Shown: one piece after another, positions 1 through 11,700 of the stretch
Position numbering within the stretch: the stretch's first letter is position 1
Layout of the letters: every line of letters starts with the position of its first letter
NCBI RefSeq assembly: GCF_000417875.1
Contig: NW_006920874.1
Span: 664,817 to 728,816, forward strand
Source of the DNA: Pseudozyma flocculosa PF-1
Taxonomy: Eukaryota > Basidiomycota > Ustilaginomycetes > Ustilaginales > Ustilaginaceae
DNA: 64,000 nucleotides
Reading direction: 5' to 3'
Position numbers and translations under genes: made by a program
The notes under the pieces: generated by a model
What the model was told of the DNA's origin: nothing
The model's database searches: none
What the model saw: the letters and a program-made list of their open reading frames with translations, nothing else

Positions 1-478
1 ATCACCGGCGTGTGTGCGTGCGTGCGTGGTTGCAGCGCCGTCAACGGCAGAACGCCTGCAAAGTCTAGGGATCGGTCTTGATGTGTGAAACGCAATGGAA
101 GCCAAGAGCAGGATGGAATCGAAGGCGTCGACGGCGTACGCCGCATGGCAGCCATGAGATCCCACGAGTGAGATGAAGACGAAAGAGGAGTGAAAGGACG
201 GCAGGCAGGATGAAAAATGGCGCGACAGTCTAACCTTGTCTAGATGGAGAGGAGGGACGGGAGGCTGAGATGCGGATTGCAGTTGATGCGATGACAAAGA
301 GGCGGAGTGGTTCCGTTGCGATGGAAAGACATGGCTGGACGGGGCGGGGGCGGGGGCGGGTCCACTGCGAGAGTAATAGCTGGTGTGTGTCGGAGCGGCT
401 CGCCATCCTGCAGGGAGTCGGGTGAGGTGAATGGTCTTGATGGCGAGGACGAGCAGCGACCGAGCGACGCGGCCGAGT
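1..478. other. Intergenic, downstream of glycogenin
   Basis: No gene is supported here. The stretch lies beyond the glycogenin stop codon and starts with a GT-rich tract (GTGTGTGCGTGCGTGCGTGG, 11-30). It could hold the 3' untranslated region of the gene at 479-3687. Short open frames are present on the minus strand but have no family-like sequence. Confidence 0.5.
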
Positions 479-3400
479 TCACATGAAGCTCTGCCCGCCC
501 GTCCTGGAGGCGTACGTGTTTCGGTGCGCCCGGCTCTGCTGGTCGAGCTCAGCACGAGAGTTGACGGGGCTCGAGCTGAACGGCACGTCGACTCCGCCCG
601 CGTTGGCAGGCCCGAACTCGTGGTAGGTCGGCGTCCTCAGTCCGCGACTGCTCGGACTGCCGTTGCGACCGCTCGTCCTCGTCTGGATCGGAGGCGGCGG
701 GGCGTGATGCCCGGCGCCGCTGCTGCCGCCGCCGCCAACAACGCCGTAGCTGCGAGAAATCGAGAAGGACGAGGTTGGGATCTTGGGCGCCGCCACGGCA
801 GAGGTGCCACGCAGCCCGATCAGGTTCGTCGGACTCGTGGTGCCGGACCCACCGGATCCGGAGCCGCTTCCGCTGCGGGTGTACAGCTCCCCGCTGCCAT
901 CCTGGCTGCGTCGGCGGTGGTAGCCCGACGGCTGCTCGCCCACTGTGCCGCGAGCGTAGCTGGCACTCTTGGGCGGCGTGCCTCCGGAGCTGCCGCTCCA
1001 GTTCTCGGGCCGGATACGGTACTTTGCCCTCTGCGAGCCGATCGGGTAGCCGCTGGCATCGATCGACGAGCGCGGATCGGAAGCGAGTGTCGCGTTGGAG
1101 AAGCGCGAAGTCGTCCTCGGGCTGCGGGGCGTGACAAAGGCCTGCAGCACTGGCGAGTTCTCGGCCTTTTTCTGGTAGCCCCTCCTGGCCCCTCCGCGCG
1201 ACCTCGAGGAAGAGTAGCCATCGCCGCCGCTGCTCCTGCCAGATGCCGTCCGGCGATGATTGTTGTTGTCGCCGCCGTCGGAATCTTCGCCGTCGCTCGA
1301 AGACTCGTCATCGCCATCGCGGCTATCGCTCTGGGCACCCGCGTCGCCCTCGGCGTTGGTGTCGTACATCGAGGTGCCGGCGTCCGCGGTCGACATCCCC
1401 TGGTTGACCATCCCTGCCCGGGTCCCCGTCTGCGCCGATCGGTGCCGGACGGCGGGCGTCGCTTGCACACCGACCTCCTTGCCCTCGCTGCGGGTGCTGG
1501 CTTTCGTCCACCACTGGGCAAACTTGCCGATGGCGTTTTCCTCGTCCCACGCGTTGGTGTAGGCGAGATTCGAGGGCAGGCCTCTACGGATCGAGGAGGA
1601 CGCAGAGATGGTTGACAGGGTCGGCGAAGCGGTGCCCGACGTGCTGCGACCTTCGCTGGCCTCGAAGCTCAGCAGCGCCTTTTTGGCTGCGGAGTCGGAC
1701 GACGAGGCTGCTTGTTGACCTTGCGGCGCGGGAGGCGGCGGCGGCGGCTTCGGCTCGTCGGGAAAGACACGTGTTGGCGGTGCTGCTGACCTCTTCTGCT
1801 CCCACGGGAAGATGGGCTTGATCTTGCTCGGGTCGGGCCGGTCGCTCCCGAGGTTGTCAAAGACGTGATCGCGCTTCAACCGTGGTGGAATGTAGCCAGG
1901 GCCGCCGGTCGCCTCCGGGCCGTTGCGCGAGGCGCTGGTGTTCTGCGGCGGCTGAAAGAAGACGGCCTTCTGCTCAGCCAGGGAGCGGGGCGCCCTTGCG
2001 CGCTCGTCCCAAACGTTCTGATAATAGGTGTCTGGAGGGTTGCGCATTTGGTAGAACTGCTCGCCCTGGCCCGTGGGAGGCGGCGCGTGAGCAGCGTCCC
2101 AGGTGAGCTGCGGAGGTTCAAAGTGGTCGGGCGAGTCCATGTCTCGCAAAGGAGCCTCAGTGGGAGCAGACGGCGCCGGAGCAGCAGCGTAATCCGTTGC
2201 GCCTGCTTGAGATGGCTGCTGTTGTTGCTGGAAGTCTCGAGGCTTCGGAGTCGGCGGCGATGGCGGCGGCGTCGGCGTACGAGGCCGCGGTGCAATCAGG
2301 CTGATACGGCCATCAAGCGGCAGGCTGTGGTACTGAGCCTCGGGCGCGGCAGCGACGGGCTCGTTGTGGACAGCCGCCTCGATTTCGCGCTCCTTGTCGA
2401 GCTTCGCCTCGACGTCCCAGACGGCCTTGTAGGTTGGGACAGTGAACGCAGGTCTCTGCACGACGATAACGCCGGGCGCACTCGGGACCACACTGAGCGA
2501 CGAGTCCGGGTAGATGGTGGCGCAGGTGTCGTGCCAGAGGGCTAGCAGGTAGTTGGGCTCGCTCGGCCCAATCGTCGGTTGTCCGCCCCTTGGCTGGTCG
2601 GCCGCTGCGAGGTGCGGATTTGGGTCCGCGCTGGCCACTGGACGAGGACGGTTCCACGGCTTGTTCTGGCCGATGAAGTGCGAAGCCATGATCGACGTGC
2701 CGTAGCGCTGGTAAGCGGGCGCAAAGGTGTAGCCACCGTGCGAGGTGACGTTGTAGCGGAAGCTGAGACGCTTCCATCCACCGCCCGGCGCAGCTTCGGT
2801 GGCCGAGGGAGGCGCGTCCTCGTCGGCTTCGGCGCCAAAGTAGTCGTTGAGCAGGCCCTGGTCGGCGCCGTCCCAGCTGCCACGCTCCCTGGCAAACTTG
2901 CGGATAGACTCAAAGGTGGCCTCGGATGGCTTGAGCAGCATGAGGCCGCTGTTGAAGGCATCGGGCCAGCCCGTGTCGGGCGAGGCGGCAAAGTTGGGAT
3001 CCCCTCTGAGCGAGAAGAGATGGTCAATGGGGCGGAGTACGAGCATATCGGCGTCGAGGAAGACAATCTTGTCGTATCCCTGCCAGATCCCGCGACCCGA
3101 CGCCGACGTGGCGGTGCCAGGCAGCGAGGCTGCGCTGTCACGGCCGAGCCTCCAGACATGGAGCTTGGTCAGCGTGTCTTGTAGGTCGGGTCGTCCTGCG
3201 AGGGCGGGAGCAGAGGGAAAGGGCAAGGTAATGGGGACGTCCGGGGTCAGAAAAAGAGGTGGCCCTCACGCGCGGAGCTGCATCGGCACGGAGCCGAAGG
3301 AGGGCGGTACCTACCGAGAAGTGCCAGGTTCCTTTCCATCTTGAGCAGGGTATCATTGGCCTCGAGTCCACCGTCGCCATCGGCAGTCGGCGTGGCGAGC

Positions 3401-3687
3401 AGCTGCTTGAAGCCGATCGGCTCGACGCCGACAATCCAGTCAAATAGGCCGCTGCGGCGCAGTGCCTTGACGGTCTGCACCGAGAGCGTGTCTGGGGTGA
3501 TCAACGCGACGATGTCGAAGCGCTTGCGGGCGCTACCGGTGGCGCTGGAGGAGCGATCATCCTTGGATATGCCGTGGGCAAGGCGGACAGACTGAGCCAG
3601 CACCAGGGCGCCTGGGAGATAGTGGTCCGAGGTCAGGAGAGTGACAAAGGCGTTGTCGGAAGACGCCGACATGGGTGAAGCAGCCAT
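479..3687 (-). CDS. GLG1: Glycogenin (GT8 self-glucosylating primer of glycogen)
   Basis: Glycogenin adds the first glucose units from UDP-glucose onto its own tyrosine and so primes glycogen for glycogen synthase. Two exons, 3687-3315 and 3195-479, joined across a 119-base GT-AG intron, give about 1029 residues. GT8 landmarks are in order: the N-terminal FVTLLTSDHYLPGALVL strand, the join LLGRPDLQDTLTKLH, the metal-binding DAD at residues 172-174 (FLDADMLVL), FNSGLMLL at 205-212, DQGLLN at 236-241 and HFIGQNKPW at 297-305. The last ~700 residues are Pro/Ser/Gln-rich and low in complexity. They carry a conserved-looking patch (KIKPIFPWEQ, then PTRVFPDE) of the type fungal glycogenins use near the glycogen-synthase-binding end. 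A second in-frame ATG lies 15 bases downstream (3672). The much longer tail than in animal glycogenin is the odd feature. The family call is firm; the exact start is less so. Confidence 0.93.
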
Positions 3688-5788
3688 CGGTGCGGTTGGG
3701 CCAGCGCGCCTCCTGTCAGGCGGTCGCCAGGCGGTCAATTGCAATCGAAGCGGTGTCGGAGAGCTTGACTAGAAGCGATTGGAGAGGTCGGCCGGTGGCG
3801 AAAGTGATGCAAGAGGTAGGGAGAGTCGAGCGGCGACGGAAACAAGGCCGGTCTCGGGATGCGACCGACGAGCAAGGCAGCGAGACCACGGGCACGGGAA
3901 ACGACAGTAGAGGATGATGGAAGAAGCCGACGCGAGCGGGCGCTCAAGCCGACGGGTGGTGCGAATGATTGGTGTCGGTGCGCCGCAGGGAGGTGGTGGG
4001 ACAGCGGAAAGGACGACGGTGGCGAGGAGACGAGATGCCAGAGGCTAGACCGGTCGAGGGCGAGGACAAGCAAGGAAGGGGGGGTCCTTGAGCTGAGTAC
4101 CAGCTGTGGAGAAGCCGTCTCGGGAAGATTGCGCTTCGCCACACATGTGTCCCACCTACCAGCGTGCCTGCTCGCTGCCTGGCGAGTGGCTGGCCTGGCC
4201 AGGCGAAGCGAGACGAGCCGACAAACGAATTGGCCGCTCCCTGCCTGTCCCTGTCCCTGCCCTCGCCCGGACGCGGTCCGACCGATTCTTCTTGCACTGG
4301 CAGGCCTGCAGCGTGGGCCTGGCCTGGCTTGGCCTGGGCTGTCGGGCAGCCTGCGTGTGACCCGCGCACAAGCGCCGGCAATTTGGGCGCAGTCGATGCT
4401 GGGCCCCACGCTCGACCCCACTTGGGTGGCACGCAGCGCTGCAGGCAGGCAGGCAGGCACGCGGCTTGGGTTCCCCAAAAAACCAGTCCTCTGGCCGCCA
4501 GCCTGGCCAGCCAAGCCTGGCCTGCCACGCCGGTCCAAGTTTTTGCCCCCCTCGTCCCACCTCGACCCACGCCGACGACCGAAACGCGTCGACGTTCCAC
4601 AACAACAACAAGCAAGCAGCAACTCGCATCCGCCCGCCTGCTGGCCTTCGTGTTGCTTGCCAGCATCGGGCGTCTGCAGTTGGCCTCGCACGAGCTCGAT
4701 CAACGCAGACGTCGACTTGCCTTCGCCATTCCCTCCTCATGCCTGCACAGCGCCACGAAACACGAAACTGAACGACAAGCGATCCAGCCCACGGAGAAAT
4801 CTTAGTCCATAGCCAGACGGCGCGGCGTGCGGCGGCAGACAGGAACGGCTCGAGGCGTGTGCAAGCTTCATCTGAGCCTCCGTGAGGAAATCTCATCTCG
4901 TTGGCGGAGTTTTCTCGCTCCCCTCCTGCCTGTCCCTAGCCTCGGTCCATCGCACTTCGGAGGAAATCTGGACGAATACGCTTCGCTCGCTGGCCGGCCG
5001 GGCGGGCGAGCGGGCGGCGGAGCTTTGTTTGCCCCTTTCTACCAGGTCAGGCAGCCTTCTTTTGAGTTGTGCATGGTAGCGAGAAGGGTATGATCGACGG
5101 TGTGCCCGTCCTCTTCAGCGCTCAGCTCCTCATCTCTTCGTCTTCGACGTCCCGGCCAGATGGGAGCAGGTAGGCGAGGATCGACCGACGCCTTAAGCGC
5201 CGAGTTTCGGACAGGGGAGCAATCGATGATGGCCCTCGATATCGGCAGGAGCAGCGCGCGCCGCGGACGCCTCTTGGCCAGCTGGGGCCTTCCATCCTCC
5301 CTCTTCCACCCCGCCCTCTTTGTTGACCTTCCTCGTCGACCATTGCACTTGATATGCTGCTCCGTGATCCGTCTGGCGTCACGAGCAGAGCACACCTCGT
5401 CGTTGCAGGAGGCGCTTGCTGGTGGCAGACCAAGAAAGCGGGCTGCCTTTCTTGACTTCAGATGGAACCGGCAGGCAGCGCCTACCCAGACCATGCAGGG
5501 TCCATCCAGCCCGCGCCCTGCCTGCCTGCCTCTGGAAGCCGATATCGATCCCGGCCGTGGGTTCTTTCTGCCTGCCAACGCACGCGACGGTAGGCGGAGG
5601 CAGAGCGAAGCTGGGTTGCAGAGCGCGTGTACAAGAGGTGTCGCCCCCTCGGCCGCACCCGCGCACCGCTCGGGGCCCCATGCCGCTCAGCAGGTGCGAT
5701 GTAGGTATGTGCGCCGTCCGTCTATCCAGCCTTGTCCTCGGTTCCGCTGCCTTTCTCGCCTGCTCTGTTGCCTCGCTCGTCGAGCGGC
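3688..5788. other. Intergenic between glycogenin and ATR with CCTG-type island
   Basis: No gene is recognised. The region is the upstream side of glycogenin and the downstream side of ATR. Bases about 4150-4560 hold an island of interspersed CCTGG, GGCCTGGC and GGCAGGCA words, including a short GGCA tandem at 4441-4458. Long open frames on both strands cross the island, but their translations are Arg/Pro/Ala-rich with no family motifs. Confidence 0.5.
4441..4458. repeat. GGCA/CAGG tetranucleotide tract
   Basis: A short tandem of the 4-base unit CAGG lies inside the CCTG-type island upstream of glycogenin. The same unit recurs in several other intergenic regions of the window. Confidence 0.8.
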
Positions 5789-8700
5789 TTAAAGCCAGCT
5801 GCTCCACCCCACGTACATCTTGGCCAGGTTGTTGGAGCTGGTGGCCTCCTTGATGAGCGAGTCGACCAGGTTGTTGGTCGAGTAGGGCGGCGTCGGCTCC
5901 CTCTCGCCCAGACGGTAGATCCGGCCGTCGAGCTTGTTGGCCACCGGGTCGAGCGCACGCCTTGCCTCGGCAACGCGCGGATCCGGTCGGGCCGAGTTCT
6001 GCGCGACGGTCGTCCAGAGGCAGAGGGGATGGCAGGGGGAACGTCAGCGGGCGTGAGAGGATGGCCTTCGACACACGACGACCGACTGCACGCAGCTCAC
6101 CTTGGACCTCGCCCTCTCCTCGGGCGCACCCCACTCGCCGAGCGGATCGTGCACCATGGCCTCGAGCACGCTCATCAGCGAGTCGCGGTTCTCGCGCAGG
6201 ATCGTCATCGTCACCTCTGCGCTCTTGCGGAAGACGCCCTCGCAGCCCGTGACCCCAAAGGCATCCACCATGTTGTGCGTCAGCCGGAACGGCACCCTTT
6301 CTGGGATCTCAAACTTCTGCCCCTTGTCAAAGAGGCAATTGAGGTCGACGTGGACCGTATCGCCGCTGCTCGCGTCAAACAGGATGTTTTCGCCGTGGCG
6401 GTCGCCCAGCCCCAGCACGAAGCCGACCATCGACATGACGGCGGCGGTGCGGGCGTACGACGACCGCGCGCTCAGCCACGCCGAGGGCTCCGGGAACGTG
6501 GCCAGGAACCACTCGTGAAAGACGGGCGGGAAGTTGGCCAGCACCTTTGTCTCAAAGATGACCTCGGTCGTCTTGGAGTCGTGCGCCAGCCTCGCCTCGT
6601 CCATATTCTTGCGGATGTCGTGGTTGTAGATGGCCAGCCCGCGCGCGTTGTAGAGCCGGGTGAGGACGTGGCGCAGCCCGACGGTGTGGGCCACCCACTC
6701 GATCAGGCCGTGCTCCTCGTTGAGGATGAGCACCGCATAGGTGCGCACGTAGAGCTTGCGCTTGCGCGACTCGGCGTTGCTCTGCAGCAGCTTGTTGATC
6801 ATGCCGTCAAACTCCATCAGCCGCGCGTCCTTGCGCAGGTCGTCCTTGGGCTTGCACAGGAACGGGTACTGCCGCCCGTCGCTGCCGAGGATGATCATCT
6901 TGCGCGGCTTCTGCAGCGAGTTCATGACCTCGATCCGGTCCTCGAACCCGGCAATCATGGGCAGGTTGGGCGCGAAGGGGCGGTGCTCGGCCGTCACGAC
7001 GTTGTTCGACGGCAGGCTGATGGTCATCGACGACTGCAGCGGCAGCAGCAGCTCGCACGACGCCGCCGCGTTCTGCAGCCCGGGGAACTGCTCGTCGGTG
7101 CTCAGCACCGTCGTCTGGCGCGGCACGTCGTAGTCGCACAGGCGCAGCAGCTCCTTGGCCAGGCTCTGGGAGCCCGTGACGATCCGCATCACCTCCTTGA
7201 GATTTGGATGCGTGGCGGGCGCCTTGCTGCCGACGGTGGCGACAATCTGGCCGAACCGCTTCCGCCGCTCGCCGTCCTTGCTGTTGGACCCAGCCACCAT
7301 CGACCACATGGCCTGCTGCGGGTAGGCCAAGACGACCTGGACGATGATGTCGAGCAGCACGCGCCACGCCTCGTCGTTCTTCTGCACGATCCTTGCCACC
7401 AGCTGTGGGAAGACGGCGAGCCACTGGAACGGCAGCAGCTTGCGACTGTACTTGGCCATCAGCTGGTTGAGCTTGCGGAACGTGTCGACGTTCTCCTGCA
7501 CCGACGCCGAGGCGCTGCTGCTCGCCGATCGGGACGACGTGGCCTTGATGATGGCCGGGTCGCCGGCCACCTCCATCCAGATGGTCAGCACGCGCGGCAG
7601 CGTGCGGTAAAAGTACTTGGTGCCCACCTGCGCCGAGCGGAGCAGCGCCTTGCACACGTTGAAGCGCTGCATCAGCGGGTTGGGCAGCACGCGCTCGTGC
7701 GTGTCCTGGTAGTGGCCAAAGTAGTAGAGCATCTTTTCCGAGCTCGGATGCTCGGTCACCGCCTCCTTATACCGCTCGTAGACCTCGGTCGGGCCGTAGC
7801 GGAACGTCGCATCGAGCAGGCGGGCCCGCAGCAGGCAGGCCTTGGCGTACGCAGTGCGGTCGATCTGCACCGCCCGTGCCCCGGCCGTGGAGTCGGTAGG
7901 GGCGCCCGCTCCGGCCGTGGCGGTGGCGTTCGTGTTGGGCGCCACCGCCGCTGCGACCGACTGGATCGAGTTGTTGAGGTCCTGGATGGCCTTGTGCGTC
8001 TGCTCATCGAGCGCGAGGAGCTTGACTCGCTGGATGAAGGCAAAGGGCGCCTGGCACTGGGTGGCCTGCAGCATCGCCGAGTAGGCGGTCTGGCGGTGTC
8101 CGGCGCGTCGCGCAATCTTGGCCGTGGCGATCCAGGCATTGCCGACCTCGGTGCGCAGGGCGGGGTTGAGTTCGATGGCCGAGAAGGCGGTCCGCCGAAG
8201 GCTGAGGATGGGCTCGCGCGTCCGGAACGAGGGCAGCGTGGCGTTCAAACGCGAAGTCAGCGACCGGTTTAGGGCGTTGGCGCTGGCCGACGGCAGCATG
8301 ATGCCCTCGTGGGCGCCGCGGATTAGCTGCAGCTCGTGGAGCATGTGCAGCTGCAGCACCACGTCGTACATGGAAGAGTAGGAGCCCTTGCCGGCGGCTA
8401 CGATGGGCTTGCCGAGCTGCCGACGCGCGTCGGTGATGACTGCGTCGAAGCTGCCAGAGTCCTTGGACCGCATGGCCAGGATGGCGCGGCCGATGGCGTG
8501 CTCGGGGCTGTCGGCCGTCGGTTCCCTCGACAGCGAAGACTCGAGCTGCTCCCAGTCGCCCAGGATGCAGGCGCCTTCCACCTGGAAAGAGGCCAGCAGC
8601 GGCTCCCACTCCGGGTGGACGCTCAAGGCGCCGCGGATGTGCGTCCGCATCGTGTCGTAGTGGCCCAGGCTGCGCAGGCACCGCAGCAGTCCGACGTGGA

Positions 8701-11700
8701 GCGACGCGTCGTCGGGCCGCTGCTGCAGCTCGACCTCCCAGCAGCTCTGCGCCGACGTCCAGCGGCCGGTGCTCTCGTGCTCGCGGATCTGGTGCTCGAG
8801 CGAGGGCGAGACGACCCTGGTCGAGATACCCTCCATGCCGTCCGGCTCGTCGAGCGATGCATAGATCTGGTGGAGGTGCTCATAGTAGGTCTGCAGCTCG
8901 CCGTCCTGCCGGCCGCTGTCGGTCTTGAGCGATCGGATCCGCTGCTCAAAGTTGAGCAGGGACCGGGCGTAGGCCTTGCACTGGAGCGAGGCCTGGGCGG
9001 TCAGCTCCTGCGAGATGGATGCGGTGAGCGACTCGACCGACGACAGCGCCTCCTCCGCCTTGGGCAGGCGGCCCCTGCGCGACAGCTTCGAGATGCTCTG
9101 CCGCTTGAGCCGCATCCAGACGCCCAGGTGGTCCATCAGCCCGAAGATGGTCTGCGCAGACAGCAGCCTGCGCTCGGCATCGTAGCCCGTCTTGGGGTCC
9201 ACCTGGTCGGTCAGGACCGCATTGAACTCGAGCTGGATATCGCCCTTGGCCTGGTCGCTGCCAGAGATGAGCGTGTGGAGCAGCACGTGCGGGAGGATCT
9301 GGCGGGCGATGGTGATGTCCTGGTCACGGATGGCGATGCGGAAGATGCCAAAGACCGAGATGGCCTTCTCGTCGGTGATGCCCGAGATGAGTTGGTTGGC
9401 CCAGCCCTGGAGCCACTCGCGGTAGGACCGCGTGTGAAGGTAGATCGGCGTCTCGCGGATCGTCAACCGGCCGACCTGGACCATGTACTTGGAGTCGAGC
9501 AGCGGTATCACAGTGTCGAGCGTCGCCTGGGGCAGGTCCGACCAGCGCTGCCGCGTCTTGACCGAGACGGGCCTCGCGCTCGATCCGGACGCCAGGACGG
9601 CCGGCGTAAAACCGCAGACCTTGAGCAGCTCCTGGATCGCGTAGGCAAGCGCCGACTGGTGGCCCGTGTCGTCGGTTGCGCGGAAGGCCGGCACGAGGAG
9701 GTCGCGGATGAGGTGGATGGCAAAGTCGATCGACTCGTCCGGATCCTCGAGGTTGTGGAGCATGGTCCGGATCGGCTCGTCGAAGCTCGAATCGAACCGG
9801 TCCGGATCGACGGCGCCGATCGCGCCCAGGCAGTCGAAGCAGAGACTGCGGATGTCGTCCTGGAGGCTGTCGCTCTTGGCTGCGGCCGCAAACAGGGTCC
9901 TGACGCAGTCTCCCACGAGCGGGCCAAACGCGTCGCCGGAGGTGAGGTTCTGGACGTACTCCTTCTCCTCGGAGAGAAAGGTGCGGAGCTCGTGCAGCGA
10001 CTGCAGGCAGATGGCCGAGTTTTCGTGGGCTGCCCGGTCGAGGATGTTCTTGAGGCGGCTGTCCGGGTTCCAGCCGTCGCGCAGGCCGCGCAGCTTGCGT
10101 GCGATGGTGGGGATCTCGGCGTCCAGGCTGTCGAGGCTGGGGATGTCCTTGATGAACGACGTCAGGTGCTCGGCGTTGTCGACGACCAGGTACCGCAGGA
10201 TCGCGGTGGCCAATTCACGCGAGGCCGGATCGAGATGCGGCCACGCCGACAGCAGCGCGGCGGCCGTCTGGCCCACAAACGGCCCGATATCGTCAAACTT
10301 CATCGTCGTGATGAAGACGCGCCAACTCTCTAGCGTGCTCTGCGCCAGGCCCGGCGCCTGCAGCGTGCTGTTGAGCGTCGCCATAATCTGTGGCGTGACG
10401 GCGCTGATGGGGGGGCCGATGATCTCGACTAGCGCACCGATGCTGCGGGCCGCCTGAGCCCTTTCAGAGACGGATCGCTTACCGTGCTCGCCCATCAGCT
10501 CCTGGTTGACCCAGGCCAGCACCGCGAGGATCTCATCACGGAGGAATCTGGCGACGCGCTGCTTGTTGTTGGCTTGCTGCTGCTGGCCCCGCTGCCTGTG
10601 TGCGGCTGCCGAGTCGTTGATCGTCTCTTCGATGTACTCGAGCCCCTCGTAGGCGCTGGTGCGCGTCGCAACGTCGCCAAGCTTGACGACGAGGTAGCCG
10701 ACAACGTCGTGCTGCCGGCTGCGGAGCAGGCTCTTCATGTTGGCGGCGTCGATGGCGATCAGGTCGAGCAGGACGGCGAAGGCCTCGGTCCGCTTGGCGC
10801 TCATGCGCAGAAAGACGTACTTGAAGATGGCGGTGATGTGGTTGAGGCACATCTTGGCTACGCTGGTGCCCAGCGCGCGGGCGATGAGCTCAACCATCCT
10901 GCGTCCCTCGTCGCCCGTGCCGGCGCCGCTGCAGATCATGTCGATCAGGTGGGGCAGCGTGTACTCGATCGTGGCATTGAAGAAGCCCTGCTGGGTCATC
11001 TTGAGGAGGTTGAGCACGCCCGTCCACAGGTCGGGCATCGAGCTGAAGAGGTCCACGATCCTGGTGCTGATGAGGCCTAGATGGGGCCGGAGCAGCTGGA
11101 ACGTCGTACACCGCCGCCGGGCCGCCAGCTGCACGATCTGCGTGTGCGCGAGCGCCCGGAGCAGCGGGTTGGGGCAGCTCAGCTTGAGCGTCAAGGAGAG
11201 CAGGCAGGAGCCCTGCAGGTGGTCGTCGGGCACCGAAACGAGCGAAGCGACGGCAAAGATGGCCGCCTCCTGCAACTTGGGTCGGAGGCTGTCGAGGAGG
11301 CCAAAGGGCTTGCCGGCGACGTTCCAGATCCGCTGCCTCCTCACCTCGGCCTCGACGTTCAAGCGCGTCGCCACCGCCACGATGCGCGACAGGAAGGCCG
11401 TGGCCATGTCGCCGGTGGCGAGCCGCGCGCTCCTCATACGATGTTCGAGACCCATCGCGACGATCGCCGCAATCCTCTCGTCGACGATGGCCCACACAGC
11501 CTCGTCGGATGCGTGGAGGATCAGACGGCGCAGCGCGTCGAGGCACGGCGCGGCGAACGGCAGTTGGCCACTCAGCATGCGGCCCGTGAAGCTCACCCAC
11601 GCCGCCACCACGGACGGTGCCAGCGCTTGTGGCGGGCGACCGGCGGCATCGCCCTCGCCGAGTTCCTGCCCCTCGTCGCAACTGATGCATCTCCAGAGTG

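Noticed and set aside
3735..4896. Overlapping frames on both strands across the CCTG island near glycogenin
   Set aside because: Translations are repeat-derived (Ala/Gln/Pro/Arg-rich), differ completely between frames and lack any domain.
5732..10333. Long plus-strand open frames (846 and 665 codons) opposite ATR
   Set aside because: They are antisense shadows of the conserved ATR exon, caused by its G/C-ending codons; their translations have no family motifs.
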